DNA of 63,560 bases from Saprospirales bacterium (GCA_007693915.1 RECS01000159.1:1-63560); one strand, 5' to 3'. Positions 54,201 to 63,316 are shown, numbered from the stretch's first letter. Program-made: numbers and translations. The notes: generated by a model from the letters alone, not told the origin.

Positions 54201-54287
54201 AACAAGTAACATCCAGTACAAACAAAACCCATAGATTAACCAATCGTATAGTGATTTTTTTCCTTTTTTAACTCGCACTCGCTTCAT
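51270..54287 (-). CDS. Large polytopic membrane protein, GT-C glycosyltransferase-like
   Basis: About 1005 residues with 20 or more hydrophobic helices and soluble loops near 530-620 and 860-1000. The early loop PIGFDSLTLYLNTPML has an Asp where GT-C enzymes (ArnT/PMT type) have their catalytic acid. It would take sugars from the lipid carrier made by the GT2 enzyme. The start is the ATG at 54285-54287, because a TTG at 54332 lies upstream of the predicted transcription start. GT-C assignment is by context and topology only. Confidence 0.6.
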   Translation of the reverse strand: MKRVRVKKGKKSLYDWLIYGFCLYWMLLVLTDFFGNSTDYIYALRFIKYTDFLFLNAVLCLLLIFLFVKRPISFQLRINNFRWIYLYPVLLLLMVLFAAFHQSKHGADWSFSGFLLNTIILHLKFFLVLIASFSSGAFLFSVIKQDVVKGFNFFISISLGFILLALILFILAAFGHYTLWPVVVVLILLSGVGWRETLEFFRKEVFKKQPEIVLHPAAIFLVFIAVLVTAVNFISITTAVPIGFDSLTLYLNTPMLMSQSGELIKGQMPYYWSIIMGIGYVVFDSNPIAQYIGIFGGVLSMLLVVQIGRLFISVNWAIFAAVIFYCMPLVLWQSSTEVKTDLGKLFFVLLAVALVVNYYFRKIISEDEKNIRTLAVKKEELILWGLVGLLCGFALGIKFTASMTIVALLGMLFFIRAGFYSAFGIVFLGLAFLFFIDAHQFSAIEIVSSDKWILVLVLTISSIVYFLLSFNKRENFLHLFKLILAFIVPIFVLLAPWAGKNIIEHGNFSLTNLMEGKDPAPVLLGSVNDLSNLDFNFSDYNLEKDFQVISMSNAEMEIIDFPENTGRVEELGRYLGSEKGFPRFFSLPYDLTMRKNVNLLSTDIGLMFLMFLPLLIFSGRKMDKKVWGLSLSILWVWMSLTLWSVYNPENTAGTNEIIDQISQKNYGSGSAFFSHLSGMHLLLIYPLLLTAGLLSPLYEILASLGDLGSVICILVSLPVLFFCFRGVRLNSQPIISALVFFSFVFFCCWVLFASGVPWYGFSGLAIASLLLVTLYFCDGGSVYKKYRGVSIFSMLILVLWLVMILTLRLSPYALGKPTQPEQTDFSTVVNPATIQYASGQLDYDEYFLSVFNPQTKLIIEELNRDTEKIVFNVGSMMRFFIHDNHKRVFDDNQLDFFTGIWGMSNKSMVASVNRFKSFGVDYFLLDLDVHTMDRTTDGTLTKKVEEFVEFLHNNQYIELIGTDRLVEHPLGDRQIEHMGRMILVRNDIFGTQIIERGKLALFRLK

Positions 54288-54318
54288 ACCTGTCAAATAG
54301 AATTTAAATTTTCTAATC

Positions 54319-54326
54319 CAAAGATA
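54319..54326 (-). promoter_or_regulatory. -7 element (TATCTTTG) of the minus-strand GT unit
   Basis: Reads TATCTTTG on the minus strand, 32 bases before the ATG at 54287. It rules out the upstream TTG as a start. Confidence 0.55.
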
Positions 54327-54332
54327 ATACAA

Positions 54333-54955
54333 TATTCAATTTAATTCCATCGTCAATTTTTCTGTAAGCATAATTAGATGTCATTGTAAGCTACTTTCAA
54401 TGTTATAAATTTTTTATCTATAAATTTAATAAAACCTATTATTTATACTAAAATATACTAGATTTATATTAAATTATTAGTTTTAGTTTTAACTCATATT
54501 ATACAATAATATTTTAACTATTATTAAAAATAAAATAATTAATGGAAATCAATTTAATTGATACTTTTTTTTATAAGTAATTTATTGAAATAAATTAAAA
54601 ACCGATAAGCAAACTAAAAACACCATTTTAATTTAATTTAACTAACTTAGTAGAGACCTATTAAAATCATGATAAATTTCATCTCAGCCAATAAATTTGC
54701 TATGCTCAAACCCAATTTATAGCCTTCCACTTGACACATAAAAAAAGGGAAACAAGATGAATGATGAGGAAACAGCTGTGGCTATCTTTTTATATCTCCA
54801 AACTAAAACAACATAATGTGTTCTATTTGAAATACATACACCAATATCTTTCATCTAATTTTTTTCAATTAGTTAGAAAAAAATGAAAAGTCAGCGAATC
54901 TTTTGAATTTATTAGATATACCTTTGGTATAAATTCCCTGGAATTACCTCCTAAG
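54333..54955. other. Very AT-rich intergenic region
   Basis: About 620 bases without a credible gene. The part 54400-54620 is extremely AT-rich with long A and T runs. I looked for TTATNCACA DnaA boxes because recF is next, and found no clear group. It may be a region of promoter-like DNA or the scar of lateral transfer at the edge of the accessory cluster. Confidence 0.5.
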
Positions 54956-56068
54956 TCAGGAAACAATCTCCCCATTTTCAATTACAACAATTTGAAAGGG
55001 AATTCCCATTTTCTCCAAGGTGCTTTTAAGTCGCTCCTCATTGGTATCTGTAATAAATATCTGCCCGTCACTTTGATTTTTTATCAGGTTCAAAAAAGAA
55101 GAGGCTCTATTCTCATCAAGGCGGTCAAATAAATCATCCAATAAAAACAAAGGATCCTTAGCGGTAACTTCCTTTATAAGTTCCCAAATGGCTAGCTTTA
55201 ATGAAAGAACTGCAGATTTTAACTGCCCCTGCGAAGCAGTGTCCTTTAACTTGGAATCATAAAGCATCAACTCAAGATCATCCTTGTGTATTCCGCTATT
55301 GGTTCGGGTAGTGTATCTGTCCTTTTCTCTGTTTTTTTCAGACAAATACTGAAAGTCGTGTTCGTGTAATTCTGATTTGTAGGAAAAATCTACCTTTTCT
55401 TTACCGGAAGACACTTTTTCATAAAAATCAGCGAAGTACTTTTCAAGCTGTTTGAGGTAGCTTTTTCTTTTTTCAAAGATAAACTGAGCGGAAGGTGCAA
55501 TTCTATCGTCAAAAACAGACAGCATAGCGGGTTTAAAGTCGCCCGGTTTATTTACAGACTTCAAATAGGCATTACGTTGCTTCAATATACGGCGATAAAG
55601 TATTAATTGATCCAAATACTCCCGATCAATCTGAGCAAAGGCGAGATCGATTATCCTTCGTCTTTCTCTACTGCCTGCCAATAATAAATCTATATCCTGA
55701 GGGACCATGCTTACTACCGGAAAACGTCCGATGAGATCGCCTAATTTGGTGACCCTATCTCCGTTCCACTCTATAATCTTCCCCTTCCGCGCTTGGTATT
55801 TTACTACTAATTTATGAGTGCCTTCACTATCCATTGAACCCGGTTTTATAGAACCCTCTAATCTAAAAAAATCCTTTTCCCTCATTAGGTATGCACCATC
55901 ACTGTAGGCATTCATCCCTTTACTTACCGAAAGAAAGTGGATGGCCTCCAAAATGGAGGTTTTACCGGCACCATTGGAACCACAAAGACCAATCACCCTT
56001 TCATTAAAACCCAAATGAGTGGCTTGGTGGTTTCTAAATTGTGTCAGTATAATGCTATCAACCTTCAA
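54956..56068 (-). CDS. recF: DNA replication and repair protein RecF
   Basis: 370 residues of an SMC-like ATPase. GLCGSNGAGKTSILEAIHFL is the Walker A region, LKSAVLSLKLA the signature, and PLFLLDDLFDRLDENR Walker B with the D loop. It loads RecA at gaps together with RecO and RecR. The start codon is TTG (56066-56068), and no closer ATG fits the family N terminus MKVDSIILTQFRNH. dnaN and dnaA are not adjacent. Confidence 0.95.
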   Translation of the reverse strand: MKVDSIILTQFRNHQATHLGFNERVIGLCGSNGAGKTSILEAIHFLSVSKGMNAYSDGAYLMREKDFFRLEGSIKPGSMDSEGTHKLVVKYQARKGKIIEWNGDRVTKLGDLIGRFPVVSMVPQDIDLLLAGSRERRRIIDLAFAQIDREYLDQLILYRRILKQRNAYLKSVNKPGDFKPAMLSVFDDRIAPSAQFIFEKRKSYLKQLEKYFADFYEKVSSGKEKVDFSYKSELHEHDFQYLSEKNREKDRYTTRTNSGIHKDDLELMLYDSKLKDTASQGQLKSAVLSLKLAIWELIKEVTAKDPLFLLDDLFDRLDENRASSFLNLIKNQSDGQIFITDTNEERLKSTLEKMGIPFQIVVIENGEIVS

Positions 56069-56225
56069 AACAATAATTTTTGTAAAGATACAAATTTCAA
56101 ATCGCCTTATTGACGGTCAAAATCTTTTTCCTATCAAACTATGTTCTTTATGAGTTAAGGTCCCTAAAAAACATTTTTTCTCTGATCTAAAATTGTAAAA
56201 CTGGTGTTTATAGCAATTATTTTCA

Positions 56226-56255
56226 TTTGACTGATTACATTTTTTATTAGCTTTG
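56226..56255 (+). promoter_or_regulatory. Bacteroidota promoter of pdhA (TTTG - 18 bp - TAGCTTTG)
   Basis: A -33 TTTG (56226-56229) and a -7 TAGCTTTG (56248-56255) have an 18-base spacer, the most complete such promoter in the window. Transcription would start near 56262. Confidence 0.7.
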
Positions 56256-56317
56256 CAGTCCAAAAGTGAACAAGGGTACAACTTAACCCGTTTTCTATTG
56301 TAATAAAAAAATACAAG

Positions 56318-57346
56318 ATGTCTGTAACAGCAACCAAAAAGAACACTAAGAAGAATAAATCTACATTCAGTAAGGAAACTTATTTGTTATGGTATGAAAA
56401 TATGCTCCGAATCAGAAGATTTGAAGAAAGGGCGCTGATGATGTACGGTCAGCAAAAGATCAGGGGGTTTTGTCACGTATATATTGGACAAGAAGCCATA
56501 GCCGCCGGACTAATGACAGGAATCAGAAAAGAAGATCCGTTAGTTACTGCTTACAGGCAACACGGTATAGCTATAGCTCGTGGGATGAAAACCAAGTCTT
56601 GCATGGCAGAGCTTTTTGGTAAAATAGATGGCAGCAACAAGGGCAAAGGTGGTTCTATGCACTTCTTCAGTAAAGATCATAATTATTTTGGTGGGAACGG
56701 TATAGTAGGTGCTCAAATACCCATCGGTACCGGTATAGCATTGGCTGAGCAATACAGAGGAACAGATAATTTGTGTGTCACCATGTTTGGAGATGGAGCA
56801 GCCAGACAGGGCGCATTATACGAATCCTTCAACATGGCCATGACCTGGAAACTTCCCGTGTTATATATATGTGAGAACAACCACTATGCCATGGGAACCT
56901 CAGTTAAAAGAACAAGTAATATTACTGATTTATATAAAATCGGCTCTGCATTTGACATGCCTTCAGAGCCTGTTGATGGCATGGATCCTGAGGCTGTCCA
57001 CAATGCCCTAGAAAAAGCAGCTAAACACATACGCGCAGGAAAGGGTCCTTACTTTCTGGAAATAAAAACATATCGATATAAAGGCCATTCAGTATCAGAC
57101 CCTGCAACTTACAGAACAAAAGATGAGCTGAAGGAATATCAAGAAAAAGATCCGGTAAAAATTATTGAAAACCGCATTCTTGAAAATGAAATAGCTAGTG
57201 AAGAGGAAATCAAGGAAATTAAGGATTTAATTAAATCGGAGATCAATGAAGCAGTTAAATTTGCTGAAGCCTCTGATTATCCACCTGCAAGTGAGTTATA
57301 TACTGACAATTACAAGCAGGAAGACTATCCGTTTATTCGGTTTTAA
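56318..57346 (+). CDS. pdhA: Pyruvate dehydrogenase E1 component, alpha subunit
   Basis: 342 residues. GDGAARQGALYESFNMAMTW...ENNHYAMGT is the thiamine diphosphate motif, and RTSNITDLYKIGSAF, RYKGHSVSDPATYRTKDEL hold the phosphorylation-loop region of the alpha subunit. With E1 beta, E2 and E3 it turns pyruvate to acetyl-CoA. The beta gene is not adjacent. A branched-chain 2-oxo acid role is less likely from the sequence. Confidence 0.93.
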   Translation: MSVTATKKNTKKNKSTFSKETYLLWYENMLRIRRFEERALMMYGQQKIRGFCHVYIGQEAIAAGLMTGIRKEDPLVTAYRQHGIAIARGMKTKSCMAELFGKIDGSNKGKGGSMHFFSKDHNYFGGNGIVGAQIPIGTGIALAEQYRGTDNLCVTMFGDGAARQGALYESFNMAMTWKLPVLYICENNHYAMGTSVKRTSNITDLYKIGSAFDMPSEPVDGMDPEAVHNALEKAAKHIRAGKGPYFLEIKTYRYKGHSVSDPATYRTKDELKEYQEKDPVKIIENRILENEIASEEEIKEIKDLIKSEINEAVKFAEASDYPPASELYTDNYKQEDYPFIRF

Positions 57347-57371
57347 TTAATGGGCTTACTTTATTTACTCG

Positions 57372-57743
57372 TCAATTCTCAGCTTTATTATCTAATCTTT
57401 TTCGTCTGACAAGATAGGAGTAAAGGTTAGTATTTTCTGCAACATCGACTGAACTGTGGACCAACTCATACCCATTTTTCGTGAAAAAATTAAGTGCTCC
57501 TACAATAGAAGAAAATTCTACTGCTTTACCATTTTCATCTTTTATGTCGTAACTTCTGGGAGGATTTTCAACAAAACCAAAATCAATCCGGACATTAAAT
57601 GGTGCTCTTGACATCCAACGAAAAGAACCAAAAATCAACACATATTCCGATTCAAGTTTATCAAATGGAATGCCGTTTACTGTCTGCGATTGCGCAGGTG
57701 TAACAATAAAAGTCATGCTGAATAAAAGCAGTAAAATTCTCAC
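57372..57743 (-). CDS. Exported protein of unknown function
   Basis: 123 residues with a signal peptide (MRILLLLFSMTFIVTPAQSQ) and one small alpha/beta domain with FTKNGYELVHSSVDV. The GTG start is the only one that keeps the signal peptide. I do not recognise a family. Confidence 0.6.
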   Translation of the reverse strand: MRILLLLFSMTFIVTPAQSQTVNGIPFDKLESEYVLIFGSFRWMSRAPFNVRIDFGFVENPPRSYDIKDENGKAVEFSSIVGALNFFTKNGYELVHSSVDVAENTNLYSYLVRRKRLDNKAEN

Positions 57744-57832
57744 AATAAAAAATTTTAAATTAAAGCGTCCACCATGAATACGGGAATCAATCGCAAAAAG
57801 TTACGCCATAGCGAGATCGTGAAGAAATTAGA

Positions 57833-59488
57833 TTATTTTCTCCTTTTAAAATCCTCATCCTTAAAGAATATATTTAATACAAGGGCAAAGCCTACTACTG
57901 CAGCAAATAGAAATAGTACAATAGGTAGAACAGGGTATCCAAAAACAGTAAAAGCAGAAGGGACATTCATTAAAAGCGCAGCTCCTATTATCATAGCGGC
58001 GATGACCAGGCCCAGCGTTATCCTGTTGGCTACTTTTTGAAAGCCATCGGTTAATCTCTTTTCATCTATAGCATTTACTTTTATTTCAAATTGATCATTG
58101 GCAAGCTTTTCAGTAATTTTGTTTATCCTTCCGGGCAGGTCTTCTGCTAATTTCTTCGTTTCCAGTGCTTTTGAGAGAAAATTTGAAAACTTAAGTTCTT
58201 CCCTTGCTTTTTCCACCATCATTTTTTCTACATGATTACTCACCGCATTCTGAAGGTCAAAATCTGGAGCAAGTGCAGCCACAATTCTGTCAATATTGAG
58301 CAAGATTTTTCCCAAAACATTTAGTTCTACTGCAATCTCGATTCCATTGGAAGCAGCAATCCTATTCATTTGTATGATTAATTGACCGGTTTGCATTTCT
58401 TTAATGGACTTATGTCTGTGTTCGAGAACCAGGCGATCGATATGTTTCTTAAATCCGTCTAGATTGGCATCTTCACCTATTTTACTCATTCCGAGTAGTG
58501 CTTCAGCTACCCCAGCAGCGTCATATCTGCTTATTGCAACCATTATTTTCAGAAAACCCTCTTGTTTGTCTTTCGAAAATCTAGCTACCATTCCAAGATC
58601 CATTAATGCAATTCTATTATCGTTTGTCAGATGAATATTGCCCGGATGTGGATCTGCATGAGCAAAACCATCGAGAATAATCTGTTTTAAATAACACTCC
58701 ACCAATTCTTCCACCAAGGGCTCATAATTTGATTCTACCTTTTTTAAGGAGCTTATTTCTGTAACCTTCTCACCCTCTACAAAATCCATAGTTAACACCC
58801 GTGAAGTACAATAATCAGGTATGGGCTGAGGAACAAAAATAAATTCAAATCTCCCAAGATTTTTTCCTAAAGTAACCAAATTGTCAGCTTCTATGGCATA
58901 GTCTAGTTCCTGTAACAACATGAATCGAAATTCCTCCATTACCTTGTCTACAGTATATTTTTGGGCGACATCAAAGTGTTTTGCTGCTAGGTCTGCAAGT
59001 CGCTGCAATTCTTCTAACTCTTCAGAAATATCTTTCTTTATTCCAGGTCTTCTGATCTTTACAGCAACCTTTCTGCCATTTTTTGTAACTGCTTTGTGAA
59101 CCTGACCAATAGATGCACTTGCAAGAGGTTCTTCTTCAAAGCTTTGGAACGCCTTGCTAAGTCTCATGCCAATTTCATCTTCCATGATTTCTCTGATTTT
59201 ATCAAAAGGAACATAAGCTACATCGTCCTGAAGTTCAGCTAATGCTTGCATATAATTATCCGGAAGCAGATCCGGGCGGGTGGATAAGAGTTGCCCCAGT
59301 TTAACAAATGTAGGTCCCATATCCTTTAAGTCCTCTGCTAGCTCTTCCGGTTTTTTATATACCTCCTCCTTATTCGATTCAGCTTTAAGCGCCTCGTCTT
59401 CTTTGTTAAAAAGTTCACTATTTCTGTACTTCCACAGAAAAAATACAAATCTTTTGTAACGCTTCAATACATCAGTAAAATCTGTCAT
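57833..59488 (-). CDS. UbiB/ABC1-family atypical kinase
   Basis: 551 residues. FVKLGQLLSTRPDLLP is the KxGQ motif, ASASIGQVHKA the Ala-rich loop, VAVKIRRPG the ATP Lys, and DPHPGNIHL...LMDLGM the metal-binding part. Two membrane helices lie at the C terminus. UbiB relatives support quinone synthesis or lipid movement through ATPase activity. It is a single gene here. Confidence 0.92.
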   Translation of the reverse strand: MTDFTDVLKRYKRFVFFLWKYRNSELFNKEDEALKAESNKEEVYKKPEELAEDLKDMGPTFVKLGQLLSTRPDLLPDNYMQALAELQDDVAYVPFDKIREIMEDEIGMRLSKAFQSFEEEPLASASIGQVHKAVTKNGRKVAVKIRRPGIKKDISEELEELQRLADLAAKHFDVAQKYTVDKVMEEFRFMLLQELDYAIEADNLVTLGKNLGRFEFIFVPQPIPDYCTSRVLTMDFVEGEKVTEISSLKKVESNYEPLVEELVECYLKQIILDGFAHADPHPGNIHLTNDNRIALMDLGMVARFSKDKQEGFLKIMVAISRYDAAGVAEALLGMSKIGEDANLDGFKKHIDRLVLEHRHKSIKEMQTGQLIIQMNRIAASNGIEIAVELNVLGKILLNIDRIVAALAPDFDLQNAVSNHVEKMMVEKAREELKFSNFLSKALETKKLAEDLPGRINKITEKLANDQFEIKVNAIDEKRLTDGFQKVANRITLGLVIAAMIIGAALLMNVPSAFTVFGYPVLPIVLFLFAAVVGFALVLNIFFKDEDFKRRK

Positions 59489-59709
59489 AATTTATTTTAT
59501 TTCAAACAAGAACACACAATACACTTGTCTCTTGCATATGAACCCGCTAAAATAATAAAAATTCTATTGCTCTAGGCAGAATACAAATATTGCATAATTC
59601 CGACTGCCTTTTCTAGTAGTTTGTGCAACTTAACGAAGGAAGCTTATTTTTTTTAAAAAGTCAACCTTTAAAAAACAAGTGAAAAAATTAACCGAAAAAT
59701 AATAATGAA

Positions 59710-59717
59710 TATCTTTG
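59710..59717 (+). promoter_or_regulatory. -7 element (TATCTTTG) of the lipoprotein gene
   Basis: TATCTTTG at 59710-59717 overlaps a TTG at 59715 that opens the frame. The real start is therefore the ATG at 59763. Confidence 0.55.
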
Positions 59718-59762
59718 AGGCTCGTTTTAACTTCATTAATCATTATTAAAAAATTAAATTTT

Positions 59763-60641
59763 ATGACCAATTGGATTTCCAAATTCAGCCTTATTTTATT
59801 GGCAAGCGCAGCTCTCGTCTTCACCTCTTGTAGTGATGACGACACACCTGACCCCATTTTTAATCCTACACTTAGCCTAGTGGCAGGTGAAGATAACATT
59901 GGAGCAACCTTTCTACCGGGAGAAGAATTCACCTTCACCATTACAGGTCAGGAAGGTAGCGAAAAACTTAATGCCATTAGCTTTAGAGAGGGAGAGGATT
60001 TAATGGATTTATCTAGAATTAAAATCAATGGAGATGCATTAAATGCAAATCCAACTTTATTGTTTGCTGACAACAAAACTCAATTTACTTTTGAGATAAG
60101 TCTTACAGCTAACAACGAATCAGGCGAATACAGCGGATCAATTGTACTTTCTGATGAAGCAAACAGATCCGCAACTATTGACTTCAATTACATTATTGAC
60201 AGACCAAGTGATTTGGACTCATTAATGGGAGTATTGCTCAATTCTGATGGACCAATTGGCACAGGAGGGATAAACCTTGAGACAGGGGAAGGTACCGGAT
60301 CAGCAGATCAAAGCGCTCATATTAGGGATTTAGGTATTAATACTGACTTGATTCCTGCAGAAAACTGGATACAGAAAATTGCTCCAATAACTGCAAATGG
60401 TGTAACCCTTAAAATGATTAATGATGCACCTTCATTTGAAGAAGTAATTTACTCAGAACAGTTGGAAGCACTTTATGAAGAAGGAACAGAAGTAACATCA
60501 GAAGGTACAGCAGAAAAAGTACAAGTTGGAGATACTTTCGTTGCGAAACAAGGTGAGCAGTATTTTTTCTTTGTCATCAAAGAAGTAAATGTAACCACTG
60601 ACGATAATATGGATAATTATGTCATTGACATAAAGAAATAA
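59763..60641 (+). CDS. Lipoprotein with internal SurA/PpiC-like doubt; function unknown
   Basis: 292 residues with a lipoprotein signal (LVFTSCSDDD) and a beta-rich body. The N-terminal half looks like an Ig-like or carbohydrate-binding fold (EFTFTITGQEGSEKL); the rest carries a short GEGTGSADQSAHI segment. I do not recognise a catalytic motif, and the fold is not clear enough to name a family. A terminator follows directly. Confidence 0.7.
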   Translation: MTNWISKFSLILLASAALVFTSCSDDDTPDPIFNPTLSLVAGEDNIGATFLPGEEFTFTITGQEGSEKLNAISFREGEDLMDLSRIKINGDALNANPTLLFADNKTQFTFEISLTANNESGEYSGSIVLSDEANRSATIDFNYIIDRPSDLDSLMGVLLNSDGPIGTGGINLETGEGTGSADQSAHIRDLGINTDLIPAENWIQKIAPITANGVTLKMINDAPSFEEVIYSEQLEALYEEGTEVTSEGTAEKVQVGDTFVAKQGEQYFFFVIKEVNVTTDDNMDNYVIDIKK

Positions 60642-60683
60642 AACAGGATGGAAATTAATTGTTTCTAATTACCCAAATAAATC

Positions 60684-60719
60684 AAAAAACCCCGGACTTA
60701 AAACTTCGGGGTTTTTTTT
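60684..60719. terminator. Bidirectional terminator between the lipoprotein gene and tex
   Basis: An A run plus CCCCGGA pairs with TTCGGGG plus a T run (one G-T pair). It can stop both convergent transcripts and covers the last bases of tex. Confidence 0.9.
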
Positions 60720-62832
60720 ATTTTAGGCTGAGAGAGATTCTTTTTCTTGATATATCTACCTTTATCACTTTTGCCTCAATTTGTTGCCCAAGCGATAGCA
60801 ACTCTGAAGGATCGCTGATGAAATTATTGCTGATCTCAGATATATGAATAAGAGCACCGGCCTTAATTCCCAAATCAACAAATGCACCAAATTTTGCTAA
60901 ATTACTGATAGTTCCAAAAACTTTCATTCCAACTTGAATATCTTCAATCCCGGCAATATTACTAAACTTAACTTCCTCTGCTTTAGCTCGTGGGTCTAGA
61001 CCGGGCTTCTCCAATTCCAACATTATATCGTTGAGCGTAGGCATACCTATATCCGCACCTACATAGGATTCAAGATTGACATTCCTTCTTTTTTGGGAAG
61101 AAGAAATAAAATCAGTTATTTCAGATCGACTATCTGAGGCCATTTTCTCCAAAAGGGCATAGCGTTCAGGATGAACAGCTGTATTGTCAAGAGGGTTAGA
61201 AGAATCGGGAACTCTTATAAATCCGGCACACTGTTGGAAGGTTTTAGGTCCAAGGCCGGGAACTTTCAACAATTCCATTCGGGAAAGAAATTTAGCTTTT
61301 TCTGACCTATAATTTACTATAGCTTCAGCGGTGGTTGGTCCAAGTCCCGAAATAAAAGCAAGCAGGTGTTTACTGGCTGTCTGAAGATTAACTCCAACCA
61401 TATTAACACAAAACGCTACCTCCTGTTTAAGCTTTTCATTCAGCAATCGTTGATCCACATCATGCTGATATTGCCCAACACCTATGTGTTGAGGATCAAT
61501 TTTCACTAACTCTGCCAAAGGATCCATCAATCTTCTTCCTATGCTTACTGCACCCCTAACTGTCAAGTCGCAATCCGGAAACTCCTCACCGGCTACTTTT
61601 GAGGCACTGTAAACAGAGGCACCTGCTTCATTTACCAAATACACCTGAACCTCAGACATTTCCGGAATAGATTTAATAAAATCGAAGGTCTCCTTTCCGG
61701 CAGTCCCATTGCCAATTGCTATGGCCTGTATTTCATATTGCTGAACCAGTTCATTTAAAAGCACAGCAGCCGGAGTCTTTTGATTTTGGGGAGGATGCGG
61801 AAAAACTGTCCCATGCCAAAGCAGGTCACCTGACTCATTCAGGCATACAGTTTTACAACCCGTGCGATAAGCAGGATCAAGAGCTAAGATTCTTTTAGGT
61901 CCCAATGGCGGAGCCAACAACAACTGACGGAGGTTATTGGCAAAAGTCTTTATGGCAACCTCATCTGCCCGAGATTTGGCTATTTTTCTGAACTCAGTTT
62001 CCAAAGATGGCTGCAGCAACCTCTTCCATGCATCGTTTAATGCCAAAAGCAGATGCTCTTCACAATGAGATTTATTCTTTATAAGTCCTCTTTGCAGGCC
62101 ATCCAACAAGTTATCCTCGTCCGGTAAAATTTTTAATTTCAAAACCCCCTCATTTTCTCCTCTGAACATAGCCAATAATCGGTGAGAAGGAGCCTTGAAG
62201 AGATACTCAGAGAAGTTATAATAGTCTTTATATTTCGAGTCCTTATTTTCTTTGCCCTTAACCACTTTAGCGTAAAGTACGGCGGATTTATAAAAGGCAG
62301 ATCGACACATTTGTCTATTTTTAGCATTCACATTAATCCATTCGGCGATAATGTCCCTTGCACCTGCTAAAGCCTCTTCAATAGTCTTTACTTTTCCTTT
62401 GCAGAATTTTTCCGCCACTTCATTAGGTCTGGTTGAAGGCTTTTGGTTCATCAGTATTTTGGCAAGTAGTTCAAGTCCTTTTTCTCGCGCCTGATCAGCT
62501 TTGGTTTTTCTTTTACTTTTATAAGGCAAGTACAAGTCCTCTATTTCTGAACTTGACCAGGAATCCAAGATTCGTTGTTTCAATGAAGGAATTAGCTTTC
62601 CCTGCTCTGCAATTGTTTTTATGATGAATGCTTTTCTCTCTTGAAGCAACTTCAATCTCTTAAATTCATCTAATACTCCAGAAAGTTGAATCTCATCAAG
62701 ACCACCGGTCTGTTCTTTTCTGTATCGCGCTACGAAAGGGATTGTCGCCCCCTCTTCAAATAAGGTTAATGCCTGTATAACAGATTTGTTAGGTATTCCT
62801 TTACTTCTTGCAATTATTTGAGAAATTTCCAT
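60718..62832 (-). CDS. tex: Tex-family S1 RNA-binding protein
   Basis: 704 residues. The N-terminal helical domain has ATIPFVARYRKEQTGGLDE, the YqgF-like nuclease fold has ILALDPAYRTGCK, then two helix-hairpin-helix parts (SGLGPTTAEAIVNYR; KVPGLGPKTFQQCAGF), and a C-terminal S1 domain (FGTISNLAKFGAFVDLG). Tex proteins bind RNA and affect transcription. It is about 60 residues shorter than E. coli YhgF. Confidence 0.95.
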   Translation of the reverse strand: MEISQIIARSKGIPNKSVIQALTLFEEGATIPFVARYRKEQTGGLDEIQLSGVLDEFKRLKLLQERKAFIIKTIAEQGKLIPSLKQRILDSWSSSEIEDLYLPYKSKRKTKADQAREKGLELLAKILMNQKPSTRPNEVAEKFCKGKVKTIEEALAGARDIIAEWINVNAKNRQMCRSAFYKSAVLYAKVVKGKENKDSKYKDYYNFSEYLFKAPSHRLLAMFRGENEGVLKLKILPDEDNLLDGLQRGLIKNKSHCEEHLLLALNDAWKRLLQPSLETEFRKIAKSRADEVAIKTFANNLRQLLLAPPLGPKRILALDPAYRTGCKTVCLNESGDLLWHGTVFPHPPQNQKTPAAVLLNELVQQYEIQAIAIGNGTAGKETFDFIKSIPEMSEVQVYLVNEAGASVYSASKVAGEEFPDCDLTVRGAVSIGRRLMDPLAELVKIDPQHIGVGQYQHDVDQRLLNEKLKQEVAFCVNMVGVNLQTASKHLLAFISGLGPTTAEAIVNYRSEKAKFLSRMELLKVPGLGPKTFQQCAGFIRVPDSSNPLDNTAVHPERYALLEKMASDSRSEITDFISSSQKRRNVNLESYVGADIGMPTLNDIMLELEKPGLDPRAKAEEVKFSNIAGIEDIQVGMKVFGTISNLAKFGAFVDLGIKAGALIHISEISNNFISDPSELLSLGQQIEAKVIKVDISRKRISLSLK

Positions 62833-63033
62833 TTACCACATTTAAAACTGGAGTTCAAAGTTAGAATTTTGCATTGACTATCATAGCTTTTTAGATTATC
62901 TAAAAATCACACCTAATCTAAATACCTTAAAGGAATCTGGAATTTAATTTAAAAAGTAATGTCTCAGAAAGGGAGTGTTCAGAAAAGTGTGTCAATGAAT
63001 TTTACTATCTCCCCCGGCCTGAGCGACCCACCT
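62833..63033. other. Intergenic region with a possible IS-end remnant
   Basis: About 200 bases with no gene. The stretch 62971-62994 (GGGAGTGTTCAGAAAAGTGT and following) looks like the end of an IS256-type element from memory, but no partner end or transposase is in the window. Confidence 0.3.
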
Positions 63034-63273
63034 TTAGTTCTTGCTCCCTTCTGATAAAAATCTTCCCGCTCCTCTCTTTTTGATCCTCTTTTCCAATGCA
63101 GTTGCTGACTCCCGATTTTCCACTTTCCTTTCCCATACCTTCTCCCATGGAACTCCTGACCTTGTATATTTACTCCTACCTGAGTTGTGCTCTTTAATTC
63201 GATTGTCTATATCCTCACTAATACCCGTATAGTATCGCTTCTTTGGCCTACTGTATATTATGTATACCCACAT
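63034..63273 (-). CDS. GIY-YIG family endonuclease-like protein
   Basis: 79 residues, the short UPF0213-type GIY-YIG domain: WVYIIYSRPKKRYYTGISEDIDNRIKEHN, with YII-YTG as the GIY-YIG pair, the Arg of the second motif, and the final LEKRIKKRGAGR. It stands alone. Many copies of this gene type occur in Bacteroidota, often beside tRNA genes or repeats, and the two 92-bp repeats here fit that. Its natural target is unknown. Confidence 0.85.
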   Translation of the reverse strand: MWVYIIYSRPKKRYYTGISEDIDNRIKEHNSGRSKYTRSGVPWEKVWERKVENRESATALEKRIKKRGAGRFLSEGSKN

Positions 63274-63316
63274 CTATCCTCGATTCTTACTTTTTTCTGA
63301 CTCCTAATTTGTCCAT

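Noticed and set aside
54400-54660. AT-rich region near recF as a replication origin
   Set aside because: No group of DnaA boxes is visible and dnaA/dnaN are not next to recF.
59763-60641. Peptidyl-prolyl isomerase or other enzyme activity for this lipoprotein
   Set aside because: No motif supports it; left as a lipoprotein of unknown function.
62971-62994. IS256-type end remnant
   Set aside because: Only one end is seen, from memory of similar sequences; there is no partner end, duplication or transposase.
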